Program-made: the position numbers and the translations under genes
From: Paenibacillus sp. Root52
Lineage (GTDB): Bacteria; Bacillota; Bacilli; Paenibacillales; Paenibacillaceae
Assembly: GCF_001426865.1 (NCBI RefSeq)
Contig: NZ_LMFO01000034.1
Coordinates: forward strand, 127,338-191,337
Direction: 5' to 3'
Length of the DNA stretch: 64,000 nt
Notes under the pieces: generated by a model
What the model was told of the DNA's origin: nothing
What the model saw: the letters and a program-made list of their open reading frames with translations, nothing else
Database searches by the model: none
Shown: piece by piece, positions 17,862-27,146 of the stretch
Layout of the letters: every line of letters starts with the position of its first letter
Numbering within the stretch: position 1 is the first letter of the stretch

Positions 17862-18596
17862 ATGGGCTTTGCGACAACCTATTTCCGTATCTTGTCTTCT
17901 GAACGATTAAAAATGGGAAAATCACCTATCTGGCTTCTAATCTTGCTTAGCCCGTTAATCGCGTTACTCATCGGGCTGCTGGCGACGCCTTCGGGGCAAT
18001 GGGAAGTACTAATGAGTACGATGGTGCTCCTGCATGGTTTATTGTTGCTCCCGATTCTGACCGGCGTATTTACTTCATTTGTCTGCCGATTCGAACATTC
18101 GGGCGGAGGATGGAAGCAGATGCTGGTCTTACCACTTACACGCACTGGTGTATATGCTGCCAAGCTCACCATAGTGCTGTTACTCCTTGCGGGTACGCAA
18201 GTGTTGCTATTTGCAGCCATTATGCTGGCAGGTCTCGTTCATGGTATAACGGAACCATTACCGTGGGGATTAATTGCGGGTAAGCTATCACTTGGATTAT
18301 TTGCCTGTGTGCCGCTCGCTGCTCTACAACTGCTGGTGTCCTTGATCTGGAGTAGCTTTGCCGCACCGCTAGCGCTGAACTTTGCTCTAACGGTACCGAA
18401 TATTCTGATCGTGAACTCGGTGACATTTGGCCCTTATTATCCGTGGGCGCAACCGGTCATTCTTATGGCACCGATGGAGGGCGGGGGATTTGGAGCTTAC
18501 AACGTTCCACTGGCGACGATGCTGACGGTTGTTGGTGGAAGTGCTGTTCTTTTTATCCTCGCAGGTATACTCTATTTCAAGAAAAAAGAGATCTGA
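17862..18596 (+). CDS. ABC-2 type permease, LanG/MutG type
   Basis: Second membrane subunit, 244 residues and six membrane segments, paralogous to the preceding gene: HSGGGWKQMLVLPLTRTGVYAAKL aligns with the matching segment there. It starts at the base after the stop of the first permease. Together with the ATPase it forms an F-E-G set as in nisFEG, mutFEG or cprABC. A decayed MITE-like repeat and a terminator lie behind it. Confidence 0.86.
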   Translation: MGFATTYFRILSSERLKMGKSPIWLLILLSPLIALLIGLLATPSGQWEVLMSTMVLLHGLLLLPILTGVFTSFVCRFEHSGGGWKQMLVLPLTRTGVYAAKLTIVLLLLAGTQVLLFAAIMLAGLVHGITEPLPWGLIAGKLSLGLFACVPLAALQLLVSLIWSSFAAPLALNFALTVPNILIVNSVTFGPYYPWAQPVILMAPMEGGGFGAYNVPLATMLTVVGGSAVLFILAGILYFKKKEI

Positions 18597-18632
18597 TGGA
18601 ATGTGCTCCCTTGCTCCTTCTCGGTATATATA

Positions 18633-18725
18633 AGTTCAACTAAAGAAGGTTCACACTTACCACTTCGACGACTGAATAACCTTTCGATCGCTGTTATCCC
18701 CAGATTTTTTGATTCCCTTCTTCCA
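18633..18725 (-). repeat. Partial copy of MITE-like repeat family 1
   Basis: This 93-base segment is about 85% identical to the reverse complement of 40305-40400. It starts with the terminal TTCAACTAAAGAA and shares the core ACCTTTCGATCGCTGTTATCCCC. The other half of the element is missing. Confidence 0.8.
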
Positions 18726-18732
18726 AGGGGAA

Positions 18733-18790
18733 ATCCCCTTCAAGCACAGCATGCAGATGTGATCTGCGTGAATGCCTGAAGGGGATCTTT
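18733..18790. terminator. Probable bidirectional terminator
   Basis: ATCCCCTTCA at 18733 pairs with TGAAGGGGAT at 18777-18786 around a large loop with inner pairing, then CTTTGTT. It lies between the convergent LanG and acetyltransferase genes. Confidence 0.6.
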
Positions 18791-18817
18791 GTTCATTTTA
18801 TAGCACGAGCTTATTTT

Positions 18818-19393
18818 CTATCTTCTAATCCATCCGTCATGGATGGTTAGTTCTCGAATGACTTTGGCGGGTGCTCCGGCCACAAGGGTGTTATCAGGCA
18901 CATCTTTGGTGACGGTGCTTCCGGCAGCGACCACGGCATTTTTTCCAATCGTTACACCAGGAAGAATGAGAGCTCCTGTTCCGATCCAGGCATTATCCTG
19001 AATTGTAATTCGCTGTGCCATCTCACTCCCATCATCCAGAGAATCAATACGGTGATATGCACTATCAAATATACTTGTGCGCGGTCCAATCATCACATTG
19101 TTACCAATGACAACCTCAATATTGGCTGCTATTCCTACGCCTGCGTTAATCAGGACATCGTCACCAATCGTTAGACGGGCTCCTTTGACGACTGTGAGCT
19201 GGGTTCCCCATGGTTTCCCGATGATGTTAAGTCGCTTGCCTACCTGTAGTTCTCCCGATCTGTTCAAATACACTTTGCCTCTTATTCTCGGCAGTAATCC
19301 AAGTGTAGGTTGTATTTTTCCGAACACAGCCCATCCCCGCATCTTACCATATGCAATCTTCACCTTGTTCGGAAATACCATGTTCAATTTCAT
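18818..19393 (-). CDS. Hexapeptide-repeat O-acetyltransferase
   Basis: Left-handed beta-helix acyltransferase of 191 residues. Repeats of the [LIV]GxxxxI type run from about residue 60 to 170 (IGDDVLINAGVGIAANIEVVIG, then IGKNAVVAAGSTVTKDV). It ends in the NTLVAGAPAKVIREL signature common to sugar and serine acetyltransferases, and the catalytic His is probably that in SAYHRI. Its place beside an acyltransferase-3 gene suggests surface polysaccharide modification. The start is either 19393 or the ATG at 19381; the ribosome site AAAGG fits the latter better. Confidence 0.82.
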   Translation of the reverse strand: MKLNMVFPNKVKIAYGKMRGWAVFGKIQPTLGLLPRIRGKVYLNRSGELQVGKRLNIIGKPWGTQLTVVKGARLTIGDDVLINAGVGIAANIEVVIGNNVMIGPRTSIFDSAYHRIDSLDDGSEMAQRITIQDNAWIGTGALILPGVTIGKNAVVAAGSTVTKDVPDNTLVAGAPAKVIRELTIHDGWIRR

Positions 19394-19408
19394 CCTTTCT
19401 GGAGGTTT

Positions 19409-19456
19409 ATCGAAAAGTCCACTATGGATTACGAAGTATGCCTAATGGCATGATCC
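19409..19456 (+). repeat. Fragment of MITE-like repeat family 2
   Basis: GGATTACGAAGTATGCCTAA and the following GGCATGATC match the left part of the element at 27520-27688 in all but two positions over 29 bases. Only about 45 bases remain. Confidence 0.65.
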
Positions 19457-19518
19457 GTCACTTCTATAATGAAGAAGAAAATTTCAATTCAGACCTGAAT
19501 TGAAATCCAAATCTAAGC

Positions 19519-20658
19519 TTAGGCAGGTACTTCCCCTGTGGTGCTGCGCTCCACCTGAACAGGATTAGCACTTCGTCCCTTCCCAATCTGACCCACCACG
19601 AATTTTCCAACGCGAACACGATTGAGTAAATACACGGTGATGATGGAGAAAGTGAGAGCGCCTAGGAACAGAACAGGAATAGTGAAGTAACCTAATGATA
19701 AGGAAGCGGCTTGTAGTAACTGTGCCATCAGATGAAGATAGAACCAGTGAACAAGATAGATTCCGAAGGAGTAATCACTGATGAGCAGTAAGCTTCGTGG
19801 AACGCGCTGAAGACGGCTTGCGAATTGATATAGTCCGAAGAAGAGAAAGGTCGTGAGCAAGAGCATATCAATCCGTTTGGAATCAGAGACAGGAAGGATT
19901 CCGCTATGGTACAGGAATAATACGATTCCCATCAGAACAAATGGAAGCGTGTTGACCCAGATTTTATGTTTGGCAAGAAGAGCTTTGAATTGTTCTATAT
20001 TTCGACCGCAGTAGTAGGCGAGTGAGAAGTAAAACAACCAGCCGACAAACGGCAGCCAATTAAAGCTACTCCAGATGATGCCAGATAGCGGGATGCTTTC
20101 GATTTTGCCTACAAAATTGAAAAATCCAAGATAAGCAATATTAATGATGAATGAGACTGTGATTACAGTTAAGGGGTTCCATTGGTCGAGATGTCTTTTG
20201 AACAGGTAGAACAGTATGTAGAATTGAAAGATAATCACTACGAAGTACCCGTGGAATCCTGCTAGGAAGATATGTTGGAACAATACGCTGGGTAGGCTCC
20301 CGAAGCTCCGATTCTCGGCGTCAAGAAATCCAGATACAGCAAGTCCGCTGTATATTCCGCTGAAAATAAGAAATGGAATGAAGATGTACTTGAAGCGTTT
20401 GAAGAGAAATCCCTTTCGAATTCCGTCGCGGTATGAGTAGGAGAGTAGGAGAATGGAGATAAAGACAAACATTGGGGTGCCGAATTTGAGAAGAAGGTTC
20501 AGACTATCCAAAATGTTTCTTCCAATGACGTGCGATGAATGTAATAGGTCGGCATAAAACTTGGTGGAGAAACCGATCGAGTGTGTGAGTACGATGGCTA
20601 GACATGAGATACTTCGGAGAAAATAAATTTCAATTAATTTCTCTTTTTTCACTGACAT
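19519..20658 (-). CDS. Acyltransferase-3 family membrane protein
   Basis: Polytopic membrane protein of 379 residues with about ten membrane segments. The N-terminus (IYFLRSISCLAIVLTHS) has the Arg and His of the acyltransferase-3 family, which transfers acetyl or succinyl groups to extracytoplasmic polysaccharides or peptidoglycan. The C-terminal 30 residues are basic and cytoplasmic. ATG 20658 has AAAGGA at a good distance; a GTG two codons earlier is also open. The acceptor is unknown. Confidence 0.85.
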   Translation of the reverse strand: MSVKKEKLIEIYFLRSISCLAIVLTHSIGFSTKFYADLLHSSHVIGRNILDSLNLLLKFGTPMFVFISILLLSYSYRDGIRKGFLFKRFKYIFIPFLIFSGIYSGLAVSGFLDAENRSFGSLPSVLFQHIFLAGFHGYFVVIIFQFYILFYLFKRHLDQWNPLTVITVSFIINIAYLGFFNFVGKIESIPLSGIIWSSFNWLPFVGWLFYFSLAYYCGRNIEQFKALLAKHKIWVNTLPFVLMGIVLFLYHSGILPVSDSKRIDMLLLTTFLFFGLYQFASRLQRVPRSLLLISDYSFGIYLVHWFYLHLMAQLLQAASLSLGYFTIPVLFLGALTFSIITVYLLNRVRVGKFVVGQIGKGRSANPVQVERSTTGEVPA

Positions 20659-20983
20659 ATGCACATCCTTTTTTTGTATCCATTATAACTTGTTTGATAC
20701 AAAATGTATCGTTAATTTTGTATAAATTTGGGGCAATCTTTTCTTGAGCAATAAACGTCTGTATATGAAATGACATTGCATTGAATGAATTTCCATTTTT
20801 TTATAAAGGAATTTTGAGGATTTAAGACGAGATATTAATTCAAAAAATATTGGAATCTGTTAAAATAAAAAAAGTTGTTTCTAGGCGTGTTCACATGGTT
20901 ATTCGAGGGTAAGCCTAGTTATAACCAAATCATTATTTATCGTTGTTATAAGAAGCTTTGGGCTAAGAAAAGAGGGGTAAGCC
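20659..20983. other. AT-rich divergent promoter region
   Basis: About 325 AT-rich bases between divergent genes. CTAGGC (20881-20886) and GCCTAG (20913-20918) form an inverted repeat in the leader of the hybrid kinase, about 65 bases before its start, and could fold in the RNA or bind a regulator. No clear sigma-A box pair stands out. Confidence 0.4.
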
Positions 20984-23692
20984 TTGGAAATGAATAAAAC
21001 GGAAACCCTAAAACGAATTATTTCTGAGGGAAGTTCACACCAATCCTTGTTTTTTAACCACCCGGATGCCATCTATGTTATGGATATCCATGGAAACTAT
21101 ATTGATGCTAATCCCTCCGTTGAGCGGATTTCAGGGCACACACTCGAAGACTTAATTCGCATGAACCGGGAACATCTCTGTCCACCGGATAGCGAGAAAT
21201 CACGTCAACAATGTATTGATGAAGTGTTGGCTGGACGTTCAGTCAGTAACTCTCTCAAGTTCTATCATAGAGATGGCTCACTGAGGCAGGCGGATATTAC
21301 CTATGTGCCGATCACGGCAGAAGAGGAAGTCGTGGGCATATATGGCATTGCCAAGGATGTAACCGAGATCATAGAAGTGGAGCGTAAGCTTCATGAGACA
21401 CAAGAAAAGTATCAGATACTGGCTGAACATGCACAGGATCTTATTACGAAATGTTCGCTAGATGGAGAGTTGTTGTATGTATCTCCCTCGGTGTATCCTT
21501 TGCTTGGCTATCGACCAGAAGAGGTGATGGGTAAGTCCTTCAAAGACTACTGTTATCCAGGGGACTACCCTGATCCATTAGATGTATCCGTAATCGGCAA
21601 TGGCTGTACAATGCGGGTTATGCACAAAAAAGGGCACTACATCTGGATGGAAACGTTGGCGAAGCCTGTATCAGGCAGAGAAGGTGAAGATACGCAGGTT
21701 GTAAGTATCAGCCGAGATATCACACAGCACAAGGATGCAGATCGACGCTTAAGAGAGAGTCGTCAGCGGTACAAATCATTATTTGAGCATACCCCGGCGG
21801 CTGTGTATTCGCTGGATCTGGAAGGTAGATATAGTTCGGTTAACCGTAATCTTGTTCAATTACTCAATATTCCGCGCAGTGAATTGATTGGGCGCTCCTT
21901 TCTGAACAACTTAGATAAAAGTGAAGTGCAAAATGGTAAGACCTACTTTGAACAAGTAAAGCTGGGGAAGCCACAGCACTATGAGACCTGTGTCGTGAAT
22001 GCTAGAGGCAGGAAGATTGATGTATCGATCATGAATGTACCTATTATTGTGGATCAGGAATTGGTCGGAGTATACGGTATTTTATCTGATATTACAGAGC
22101 GGAAGGATTATACGGAACGGATTCAAGAGCTTAGTAAGCAGCATACGCTTATTCTAAATTCGGTTACCGAAGGTATCTATGGTCTAGATGCAGACGGGAT
22201 TACAATGTTCATGAATCCCGCAGCGGCATCCATGTTTGGTTATGAAGTCAAGGAGCTTGTGGGTAAAAGCTCCCATCCAATCATGCACCATTCCCGAGCG
22301 GATGGAAGTTATTTCCCGGTAGAAGAGTGTCCTATCCATATGACTGTAATGGATGGACAGCGGCGGTTGATCAAAGAGGATGTATTCTGGCGCAAGGATG
22401 GCAGTAGCTTCTTGGTGGAATACCAGGTGACGCCGATTATAGATCAAGGTCAGATTCAAGGAGCTGTTGTCGTATTCAACGATGTTACTGGCGAACGTGA
22501 AATTGTGCGTGCCAAGGAGACAGCGGAGTTGGCGGCGCAGGCTAAGTCTGAATTCCTATCTATGGTGAGCCATGAGATTCGAACACCGATGAATGGAATC
22601 GTTGGTATGACAGAGCTTCTAATCGGAACAGATCTGTCTGAGGAACAACGGGAGTATGCCCAGATTATTCAAGAGAGCGGCGACGCACTGCTGAATATTC
22701 TTAATGATATTCTGGATTTCAGTAAGCTGGAATCTGGCAAGATGGCGCTAGCCTACGAACCTTTCTCGCTACGCAAAATGTTAGAACAGGTGGCGGAGCT
22801 GTTCAAGTCTCGGGCCAATGAGAAGCAACTCAAAATCAGATATCGCCTCAATCCTAGCATTCCGGAATTCATGGTCGGTGATGCGATGCGGATTAGACAG
22901 ATCCTCGTGAACCTTGTTAGTAATGCACTCAAGTTCACGGATCAGGGAAGTATTGATGTCACGGTAGACATTATTAAGGGACGCAGACCTGAATCTAGCG
23001 TGCTTGATTTTGCTGTAAAGGATACGGGTATCGGTATTCCAGCAGATAAGCTGGATCAGTTGTTCCAGTCGTTCTCCCAATTGCATCCGGTCATTAACCG
23101 GAAGTATGGAGGTACGGGGCTTGGACTCGTTATCTCGAAACGCCTTGTGGAGATTATGGGTGGTAGCATCGGTGTAGAGAGTGAGGAAGCGGAAGGGTCT
23201 ACCTTCCGGTTCGCCGTTCCTGCCACAAGTGTCGATGTACCGGAGGAGGAAGCTGCACGCCAATTCTCACATGATCGTACACGTCAAGGTGACAAGATAC
23301 CGATCAGTATACTGGTTGCTGAGGATCATCCGGTGAATCGGAAGATTCTAACTGAATACCTAGAGAAGCTTGGATACACACCGGATGTATGTACCAATGG
23401 TGTTGAAGCGATCGAGGCTATATCTCAGAAAACTTATGATATTGTACTCATGGACATTCAAATGCCTGTTATGGATGGGCTTAAGGCGACAGATCTTGTA
23501 CACCGATTGATTCCACAAGATCGCATTCCAACGATTATTGCGGTCACGGGCAATTCGAAACGGGAGGATAAGGAGGCTTGCCTGGAGATTGGTATGCGCG
23601 ACTTCATCAGCAAGCCCGTTATGCTTAGTGAGTTGAAAAGGGTGCTCCAGCAATGGGGTCCGGCCGATCAGCCGCAGCTTGCACCTAATTAA
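20984..23692 (+). CDS. Soluble hybrid histidine kinase with four PAS domains
   Basis: Multidomain cytoplasmic signalling protein of 902 residues without membrane segments. Four PAS/PAC units lie at about 15-130, 145-255, 265-380 and 388-512. They are followed by the dimerisation domain with phospho-His near 530 (SMVSHEIRTPMNG), the ATPase domain (VSNALKFTD, GTGLGLVISKRL) and a C-terminal receiver domain (AEDHPVNRK, phospho-Asp near 824 in LMDIQMPVMDG, Lys in FISKPV). No separate output domain follows, so signalling should pass to a phosphotransfer partner elsewhere. TTG 20984 fits GAGGGG; ATG at 20990 is the alternative. Confidence 0.9.
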   Translation: MEMNKTETLKRIISEGSSHQSLFFNHPDAIYVMDIHGNYIDANPSVERISGHTLEDLIRMNREHLCPPDSEKSRQQCIDEVLAGRSVSNSLKFYHRDGSLRQADITYVPITAEEEVVGIYGIAKDVTEIIEVERKLHETQEKYQILAEHAQDLITKCSLDGELLYVSPSVYPLLGYRPEEVMGKSFKDYCYPGDYPDPLDVSVIGNGCTMRVMHKKGHYIWMETLAKPVSGREGEDTQVVSISRDITQHKDADRRLRESRQRYKSLFEHTPAAVYSLDLEGRYSSVNRNLVQLLNIPRSELIGRSFLNNLDKSEVQNGKTYFEQVKLGKPQHYETCVVNARGRKIDVSIMNVPIIVDQELVGVYGILSDITERKDYTERIQELSKQHTLILNSVTEGIYGLDADGITMFMNPAAASMFGYEVKELVGKSSHPIMHHSRADGSYFPVEECPIHMTVMDGQRRLIKEDVFWRKDGSSFLVEYQVTPIIDQGQIQGAVVVFNDVTGEREIVRAKETAELAAQAKSEFLSMVSHEIRTPMNGIVGMTELLIGTDLSEEQREYAQIIQESGDALLNILNDILDFSKLESGKMALAYEPFSLRKMLEQVAELFKSRANEKQLKIRYRLNPSIPEFMVGDAMRIRQILVNLVSNALKFTDQGSIDVTVDIIKGRRPESSVLDFAVKDTGIGIPADKLDQLFQSFSQLHPVINRKYGGTGLGLVISKRLVEIMGGSIGVESEEAEGSTFRFAVPATSVDVPEEEAARQFSHDRTRQGDKIPISILVAEDHPVNRKILTEYLEKLGYTPDVCTNGVEAIEAISQKTYDIVLMDIQMPVMDGLKATDLVHRLIPQDRIPTIIAVTGNSKREDKEACLEIGMRDFISKPVMLSELKRVLQQWGPADQPQLAPN

Positions 23693-23719
23693 TTGAGATA
23701 AATAGATAAGTATACAATT

Positions 23720-23766
23720 AAAGACGCCAGTGAATTCCTCTCGGGAATAGTCACTGGCGTCTTTGA
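23720..23766. terminator. Bidirectional terminator
   Basis: AAAGACGCCAGTGA pairs with TCACTGGCGTCTTT, with A and T flanks that serve both strands. It separates the convergent hybrid kinase and dehydrogenase genes. Confidence 0.9.
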
Positions 23767-23783
23767 GTTCCTTTTTCACCAAG

Positions 23784-24737
23784 TTATACCATGGTAAGGC
23801 GATCTATACTTCCGGATAACACAGCGCAGGAGCGTTCGAATTTCTCACGTTCGGATGCATCCAAATTCAATTCGATGATCTCTTGGATGCCATTGCCGCC
23901 GATAATCGCGGGAACGCCCGCACATACATTGTTCTGTCCATACTCTCCTTCTAGGATCGCGGAGACGGCGATGATCTTATGCTCGTCATTGAGGATGGAG
24001 CGTGTAATATAAGCAAGTGCATTACCGATGCCAAACTGGGTGGAGCCTTTGCGAGTGAATATCTCCCAGCCGGCGTCCTTTGTTTTACGAGCAATATCTT
24101 CCAGATCGAGATGTTTGAAACGATCCTTGTGCTGCTCCATAATGTGCAAGATCGGCTTGCCACCAATGGTAACGTGCGACCAAGCGACGAACTGGGATTC
24201 TCCATGCTCACCCAGAGCATAGCCGTGCACGCTGCGAGGATCAATGGAGAAGACTTCGGACAATAGCGTTTTGAGTCTGGAGGAATCAATGGAAGTCCCT
24301 GTGCCGATGACGCGTTCACGCGGAAGACCAGACAGCTTCCATACCATATAAGTTACTATGTCAACCGGATTCGCTGCGACGACAAAAATCCCGCTAAAAC
24401 CACTTTCCATGATAGGCACAACAATATCTTTGGCAATGGATTCGGCTTCTTCTAGAATATCTAGACGTGTCTGACCAGGCTTAGGGTTCGCCCCAGCCGT
24501 AAGCACGATTACGTCCATACTGCCACAGTCAGCATAAGTACCCGCGTATACTTTGGTGCGGTTATGTGTGAAGTCCATACAATGGGAAAAATCTAAAGCC
24601 TGCGCTACAGCGCGATCGTATGTCCGATCGACCATCATAATTTCTCTACAGATCGACTGATTAATCATTGAATATGCACAACTTGAACCAACAAGACCTG
24701 CCCCGATTACCGCTACTTTACCTGATTTGCCTAACAC
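23784..24737 (-). CDS. L-lactate dehydrogenase family protein (divergent)
   Basis: NAD-dependent 2-hydroxyacid dehydrogenase of 317 residues. It has the Rossmann start VAVIGAGLVGSS, the active-site Arg in QTRLDI, NPVDI, GTGTSIDSSRLK and the catalytic His in GEHGESQ. At the residue that separates lactate (Gln) from malate (Arg) dehydrogenases it has Pro: GANPKPGQTR where GANQKPGETR is usual. It may therefore prefer another 2-oxoacid, as hydroxyisocaproate dehydrogenases do; this is inference. The GTG start follows GGGGGAT. The fixed core is intact, so it is likely active. Confidence 0.82.
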   Translation of the reverse strand: MLGKSGKVAVIGAGLVGSSCAYSMINQSICREIMMVDRTYDRAVAQALDFSHCMDFTHNRTKVYAGTYADCGSMDVIVLTAGANPKPGQTRLDILEEAESIAKDIVVPIMESGFSGIFVVAANPVDIVTYMVWKLSGLPRERVIGTGTSIDSSRLKTLLSEVFSIDPRSVHGYALGEHGESQFVAWSHVTIGGKPILHIMEQHKDRFKHLDLEDIARKTKDAGWEIFTRKGSTQFGIGNALAYITRSILNDEHKIIAVSAILEGEYGQNNVCAGVPAIIGGNGIQEIIELNLDASEREKFERSCAVLSGSIDRLTMV

Positions 24738-25260
24738 AGCCGTTCATCCCCCGTATCCTTTTGAATTTTCCGATTATCATGATCCTATGTTAAGTATTGT
24801 CCTATAATTTATGCTGAGAATGACTTCTACGTTACATAAGATAACACATGAAAAAGCGATACAGCAATGATATCCGTTATCGCGGGAGCGTATTGGAGCA
24901 ACGGAGTTAACAAAATTGACATGAATAGTGGTGCCTCCAAAATTTTGACGGCATTTGCACGGACCGCATTCGACATGACACCATTCTTGTAGGTTGTCGG
25001 ATCATCAGGGATTTATGCGAATAAATGGTCTGACAAAAGTTCTTATGAATCCACAGAAACAGAACTAAAGCGTCAAAGGGTTCACAAGCAGAACTGACGA
25101 ATACATAAGGGCAAGCGAATCATAATGCAGTGCATGTGTAGGTATTGTGCATGTATATGCAGAGTAGACAAGTTGCCCCGATCCGATGGTTGTTACAAAA
25201 GGTAGACGCTGAAGTCACGACCTTGAATTACAAAAGACTTCATTCCGGGAGGGAATAATA
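24738..25260. other. Long intergenic region
   Basis: About 520 bases between divergent genes. The right end holds the GGGAGG site of the next gene. I see no structured RNA. A 41-codon open frame at 24867-24992 is listed separately with low confidence. Confidence 0.4.
24867..24992 (+). CDS. Possible 41-residue peptide
   Basis: Short frame starting MISVIAGAYWSNGVNK and ending FDMTPFL. Its composition looks protein-like, with mixed hydrophobic and polar residues and few rare codons. It has no recognisable ribosome binding site and no family I know. It may be a chance frame or the remnant of a longer gene. Confidence 0.2.
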   Translation: MISVIAGAYWSNGVNKIDMNSGASKILTAFARTAFDMTPFL

Positions 25261-25914
25261 ATGATTGAAGAAGCAGGAGCTACGACGGAAACGGCTAAGA
25301 GTCTGGGCATTGGAGCCAGTACACTTCGAAAATATGCAGCAGCACTTGAGGAGCAGGGCTACCGGTTTGAACGTTCTGCCAACAAATCTAGACTGTTTCG
25401 ATCCGAGGATGTGGAATGCATTGAGCGGCTGATGACTGAGCTTAGAGAACATAATTTGCCCTTGGTGGATGCTGTGGTCACCGTTCTATCTCCAGAAGCA
25501 TCCACAGTTGAGATAGGTGATACGTCAGAAAGCGAATGCGCGGCAACGATTATGCCCGCGTTATTCCCGGAAGAAGCTGAGCTGCCGAATAGCTTGAGAT
25601 CATATGAAGGATTAGGACAATTAGTTACTGAAGTGACGGCTGGTGCAGTGGCGCCGCAGGATGATCGAGTACAGCAGCTACAGCACCGAGTGGATGAACT
25701 AGAATTAACCCTGAAGCATCTTGCCGATACGCATCAGGCTCTCCAAGAGCAGATGGAGAAGCAGCGTTTATGGATGAATGAAAAGTTGGAGGAAGAGCGC
25801 GACCGTGAATTGGTGACCAATTTACGCAGCTACCAGGGAAGAAAGCGCAAGCCTAAGGGAACCACACTCCGCATGTTATTTGGTCTTTTGCCGAAGAAGC
25901 ATAAAGAGGCGTAA
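25261..25914 (+). CDS. MerR-like HTH protein with coiled coil
   Basis: Protein of 217 residues with an N-terminal MerR-type helix-turn-helix (residues 5-65: TAKSLGIGASTLRKYAAALE, then RFERSANKSRLFRSEDV). A variable linker is followed by a coiled coil (about 135-185, heptads in VQQLQHRVDELELTLKHL) and a basic tail (RKRKPKG). This build resembles RacA-like and phage-type MerR proteins more than metal- or drug-sensing MerR regulators, because no ligand-binding domain is present. The DNA target is unknown. A Ser/Thr kinase gene follows 168 bases later. Confidence 0.72.
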   Translation: MIEEAGATTETAKSLGIGASTLRKYAAALEEQGYRFERSANKSRLFRSEDVECIERLMTELREHNLPLVDAVVTVLSPEASTVEIGDTSESECAATIMPALFPEEAELPNSLRSYEGLGQLVTEVTAGAVAPQDDRVQQLQHRVDELELTLKHLADTHQALQEQMEKQRLWMNEKLEEERDRELVTNLRSYQGRKRKPKGTTLRMLFGLLPKKHKEA

Positions 25915-26082
25915 AGAGGTATAAGTGCGCATAAAGCATCTGTCCACTGCCGTTCGTGCTATGATTGCCCATCGCCCTGCTGTTATAATAAGTTCCATAA
26001 CAACAAGAAAATCAGCAAACGAATCTTGCTCTGCATGATTATGATGGGGTGGTAGCAGTCGTATGCTAGTGGGGGAGAACAA

Positions 26083-26904
26083 GTGGAGCTGCAACGAAGC
26101 TGGCAAAGACTGCTGGGACTGTGGACAGATCGACCCTTGCCAAAGGGGGCAATAATAGCAGAAAGATACACGATATGTGAAATGCTTGGTATGGGAAGTT
26201 ACGGACTGACATACCTCTGTATAGATGAACAAACAGGAGATGAGGTTGCGTTAAAAGGTTCGAAGCCCAGCAAAGGTAAGTTATCCGCCCGACTGCTGAG
26301 TAGAGAAGCAGATGTGATGAGCCGGCTGCAGCACCCGGCGATTCCCAAACTTTTGAATGCATTTATATATAAGGGAAGAAGTTACATTGCCATAGAATAT
26401 ATTCGGGGAGAGACGCTGGAGACGTATATCTTCGAACAAGGCAAGCAATATAGCGAACGAGAATGTATTGAACTGGCGAGCCAGTTATTATCTCCAATCG
26501 CTCATGTTCATCAGCAGGGCTATATTCATGGGGATGTACGGATTCCCAACGTGATTATGAAGGATGGGCACTTGCATCTCATTGATTTTGGCCTGGCGCG
26601 GCAAATGGGGGAGCCGTTGTTGCCAGAGCTGAAACGGCGTATGCGCGAACTGCCCGCACCTGAAGATGAAACTGCAACGCCTGATCAGGATTTGCAGGAT
26701 CTCGGTCATTTTCTTCTGTTTATGCTGTACTCCGCCTATGAACCGGAGAAAGGGAAAGCACCTGCAAGTTGGCAGGAGGAACTGGATCTTCAGCCGGATC
26801 TGGTCATTATGCTGGAGAGATTGCTGGGGCTTAGACCTGGGTATGAGGCGGGGGCATCCGAGTTGCAAGCTGAGATGCAGCGAATTCTGCCCAAGCTGCA
26901 TTGA
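26083..26904 (+). CDS. Hanks-type Ser/Thr protein kinase
   Basis: Compact single-domain kinase of 273 residues without a membrane segment or PASTA repeats. It has a glycine loop (MLGMGSYGLTYLC), the ATP-binding Lys in VALKGS, the catalytic loop YIHGDVRIPNVIM (HGD in place of HRD, with the catalytic Asp and Asn kept) and LIDFGLA for metal binding. The HGD variant lacks the Arg that responds to activation-loop phosphorylation. It resembles soluble kinases of the Bacillus YbdM type. The GTG start follows GGGGGAG. Substrates are unknown; the preceding coiled-coil DNA-binding protein is a candidate by position only. Confidence 0.85.
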   Translation: MELQRSWQRLLGLWTDRPLPKGAIIAERYTICEMLGMGSYGLTYLCIDEQTGDEVALKGSKPSKGKLSARLLSREADVMSRLQHPAIPKLLNAFIYKGRSYIAIEYIRGETLETYIFEQGKQYSERECIELASQLLSPIAHVHQQGYIHGDVRIPNVIMKDGHLHLIDFGLARQMGEPLLPELKRRMRELPAPEDETATPDQDLQDLGHFLLFMLYSAYEPEKGKAPASWQEELDLQPDLVIMLERLLGLRPGYEAGASELQAEMQRILPKLH

Positions 26905-26944
26905 TGAGCTTAACATCGGATATAGGGCGAAGATGGTGATGAAT

Positions 26945-26977
26945 GACCTCTGTAAACATCATGGCGGAGGTCCTTTT
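26945..26977 (+). terminator. Terminator after the kinase gene
   Basis: GACCTC(T) pairs with (C)GGAGGTC, followed by CTTTTT. Confidence 0.75.
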
Positions 26978-27007
26978 TGTTGTCTACATGTATGGATACA
27001 TAACGCA

Positions 27008-27053
27008 GGGTGTCACGCTGGCATGAGAATATCACCAGCATGACACCCTTTTA
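27008..27053. terminator. Second terminator
   Basis: GGGTGTCACGCTGG pairs with CCAGCATGACACCC, followed by TTTT. It may back up the kinase terminator or serve the minus-strand small gene on the other side. Confidence 0.8.
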
Positions 27054-27146
27054 TTCGTTAGCACAACATTCCAAATGTAGTTTTACAATCACTGATTTGG
27101 AGTCCTATTGTGCATATATTCTATAGGTTTATGGCGCACTGCTCGA

